Source of the DNA: Deltaproteobacteria bacterium
GTDB taxonomy: Bacteria > Desulfobacterota > Anaeroferrophillalia > Anaeroferrophillales > Tharpellaceae
Assembly (NCBI GenBank): GCA_030595135.1
Contig: JAUVDU010000049.1
Location: forward strand, 1-8,654
Length of the DNA stretch: 8,654 nucleotides
Reading direction: 5' to 3'
Shown here: piece after piece, positions 7,663 through 8,654 of the stretch
Layout: every line of letters starts with the position of its first letter
How positions within the stretch are numbered: position 1 is the stretch's first letter
Notes under the pieces: generated by a model
Database searches by the model: none
The model's input: only the letters and a program-made list of their open reading frames with translations
What the model was told of the DNA's origin: nothing
Translations under genes and position numbers: made by a program

Positions 7663-7667
7663 TCCTC
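7663..7667 (-). promoter_or_regulatory. Ribosome binding site that decides the J-like start
   Basis: GAGGA on the minus strand lies 5 nt before the ATG at 7655-7657. It overlaps the upstream in-frame ATG (7667-7669), which therefore cannot use it. This favours the shorter, 103-residue product. Confidence 0.65.
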
Positions 7668-7695
7668 ATACCTCAAGTTATTTGTGGGCGAGTCC

Positions 7696-8654
7696 TTACT
7701 TTCGAGTTCGTCGCCGGGGCCAGTTTTTGGGTGGTTTGCTGGCTCCCGGCGGCAGTCTTTCGGCCACTTCATCGACTACTTCATCGACTACTTCATTGAC
7801 TATTTCGTCGTCGAACTCTTCTGTTTCATCATCGTTGCCATACAAATCTTCAAAATTGTTGAAGCTTCGATGCCAGTTAATTTTTCGTTCAAAGTGTTCG
7901 ACTAACTCTACAGCCTTCCGGGCGATTCTGTGATTTTCGGTCGTTTTGGCCTGCTCAATCAGATCGTTTAGTTGATCCATCTGTTTATATGTCGGGATGG
8001 TTCTGTTATTTTCCATCTCCAGAGAGAGCCGGATGAGCCTGATTTCAAGGTCGTCAGGAAATTTGCGTTGACCTTGTCTAAGAAAAGCGAGAGCCAGTTT
8101 ATGGTTGTCAACCAGATGGCTTTGGGCAAACTCAACGACTGCCAGGCACTGTTTCGGAGACGTTATTTTTTTTGTAAGTTTTTTTAAAGCTTTAATCAGG
8201 CGGCTGAGCTCTTTTTTTATCAATGTGTCATTTTCGCTAACCTGATTATTGTAGAGAATGATTTTTGTGAATGTAATCAGGCGATCAAGGTTGTCGATTC
8301 GGCGAAAAACTTTGTTTAATTCAGTTTCGCTTCCTTTCAGATACGCTTTCGGGATGTTGTGAACCCCGGCATAGAGCCGGAAGAAATAGAGTACTTCATC
8401 CGGATCCAGACTGTTATCGGCAGTTAGAGCTGTGGCGAGCTCCTGTTTTCCCTCTTCGACTTGATCATGGAATAGTGCAAAAACGGCCCAGCGAGCCCGA
8501 AGCATGGCCGGAGAGAGGGTTAGATGCTGTCCTTGGGCTACGCAGAACGGCAGGGTCTCAGCCAGAAGTTCGCTGCATCGTTTTTGGTTGCCGGCCAAGG
8601 TCAGTTTCCAGGCATAATTGATACTGCCGATAAGGATATACTCTTTGATTTTGT
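7696..8654 (-). CDS. Large helical protein with acidic tail and basic C-terminus, 5' partial
   Basis: I do not recognise this protein. About 318 residues are visible. The frame stays open to the right edge (it reads ...EYILIGSINYAWKLTLAGNQ), so the TTG at 8596-8598 is an internal Leu codon and the true start lies outside. The visible part is almost wholly alpha-helical, with segments such as MLRARWAVFALFHDQVEEG and ALAFLRQGQRKFPDDLEIRL spaced like TPR or other helical-repeat units. There is no catalytic motif, signal peptide or membrane segment. The last 50 residues change character: a very acidic run (YGNDDETEEFDDEIVNEVVD and on), then PPGASKPPKNW, then the basic end PRRRTRK. The gene stops 38 bp before the J-like start on the same strand, so it is probably co-transcribed with the chaperone genes. 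A client or adaptor role is inference from position only. Confidence 0.8.
   Translation of the reverse strand, partial: KIKEYILIGSINYAWKLTLAGNQKRCSELLAETLPFCVAQGQHLTLSPAMLRARWAVFALFHDQVEEGKQELATALTADNSLDPDEVLYFFRLYAGVHNIPKAYLKGSETELNKVFRRIDNLDRLITFTKIILYNNQVSENDTLIKKELSRLIKALKKLTKKITSPKQCLAVVEFAQSHLVDNHKLALAFLRQGQRKFPDDLEIRLIRLSLEMENNRTIPTYKQMDQLNDLIEQAKTTENHRIARKAVELVEHFERKINWHRSFNNFEDLYGNDDETEEFDDEIVNEVVDEVVDEVAERLPPGASKPPKNWPRRRTRK
7766..7813 (-). repeat. 12-bp in-frame tandem repeat, four units
   Basis: The plus-strand units are ACTTCATCGACT (7766-7777), ACTTCATCGACT (7778-7789), ACTTCATTGACT (7790-7801) and a decayed ATTTCGTCGTCG (7802-7813). Being a multiple of three, the repeat stays in frame and codes for a VVDE-type four-residue unit in the acidic tail of the helical protein. 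Copy number could change by slippage without breaking the frame. Confidence 0.85.

Noticed and set aside
7658..7695. Promoter or terminator in the gap before the J-like gene
   Set aside because: The gap is only 38 bp and shows a ribosome site but no hairpin or clear -35/-10 pair.
7621..7933. Plus-strand frames of 93-94 codons with repetitive Ser/Thr or Asp/Tyr/Phe runs
   Set aside because: The repetitiveness is the reverse reading of the 12-bp repeat in the acidic tail of the minus-strand gene. There is no start-site support.
8596..8598. TTG as the start of the rightmost minus-strand gene
   Set aside because: The frame stays open to the window edge with protein-like sequence (EYILIGSINYAWKLTLAGN), so the gene begins outside.

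Overview
The window is a stretch of bacterial chromosome with mid-range GC and tightly packed genes. It holds a housekeeping gene, carB, next to an accessory chaperone operon. Lineage cannot be fixed from the sequence. A Gram-negative of the Desulfobacterota ('deltaproteobacterial') or a similar group is a guess from the general look of CarB and of the TPR protein. There are no tRNA or rRNA genes, no CRISPR array, no insertion sequence and no phage gene.

Layout, left to right. (1) Positions 1-1040, plus strand: the 3' part of a tetratricopeptide-repeat (TPR) gene, open at the left edge. A one-base deletion in an A-run at 358-361 splits its reading frame. (2) Positions 1063-1097: a perfect 15-bp hairpin with A/T tails, serving as a terminator shared by the two converging genes. 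(3) Positions 1120-4320, minus strand: full-length carB, the large subunit of carbamoyl-phosphate synthase. The 112-bp gap upstream carries a possible promoter and a palindrome. (4) Positions 4433-8654, minus strand: five closely spaced genes read right to left. They encode a large helical protein with an acidic tail (open at the right edge), a small J-domain-like protein without HPD, a GrpE-like protein, an HscC-type Hsp70, and a small zinc-ribbon protein with a helical tail.

The chaperone operon is the point of interest. It looks like a complete but unusual Hsp70 machine: ATPase chaperone, nucleotide-exchange-like factor and J-like co-factor, flanked by two proteins of unknown role that could recognise clients or act as adaptors. 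The J-like protein has PPE where active J-domains have HPD. The Hsp70 resembles E. coli HscC, reported not to depend on GrpE, yet a GrpE-like gene is fused to it by an ATGA stop/start overlap. The reading frames overlap or nearly touch (gap 38 bp, overlap 19 bp, overlap 4 bp, gap 35 bp), which argues for co-transcription and matched protein amounts. The operon promoter lies beyond the right edge.
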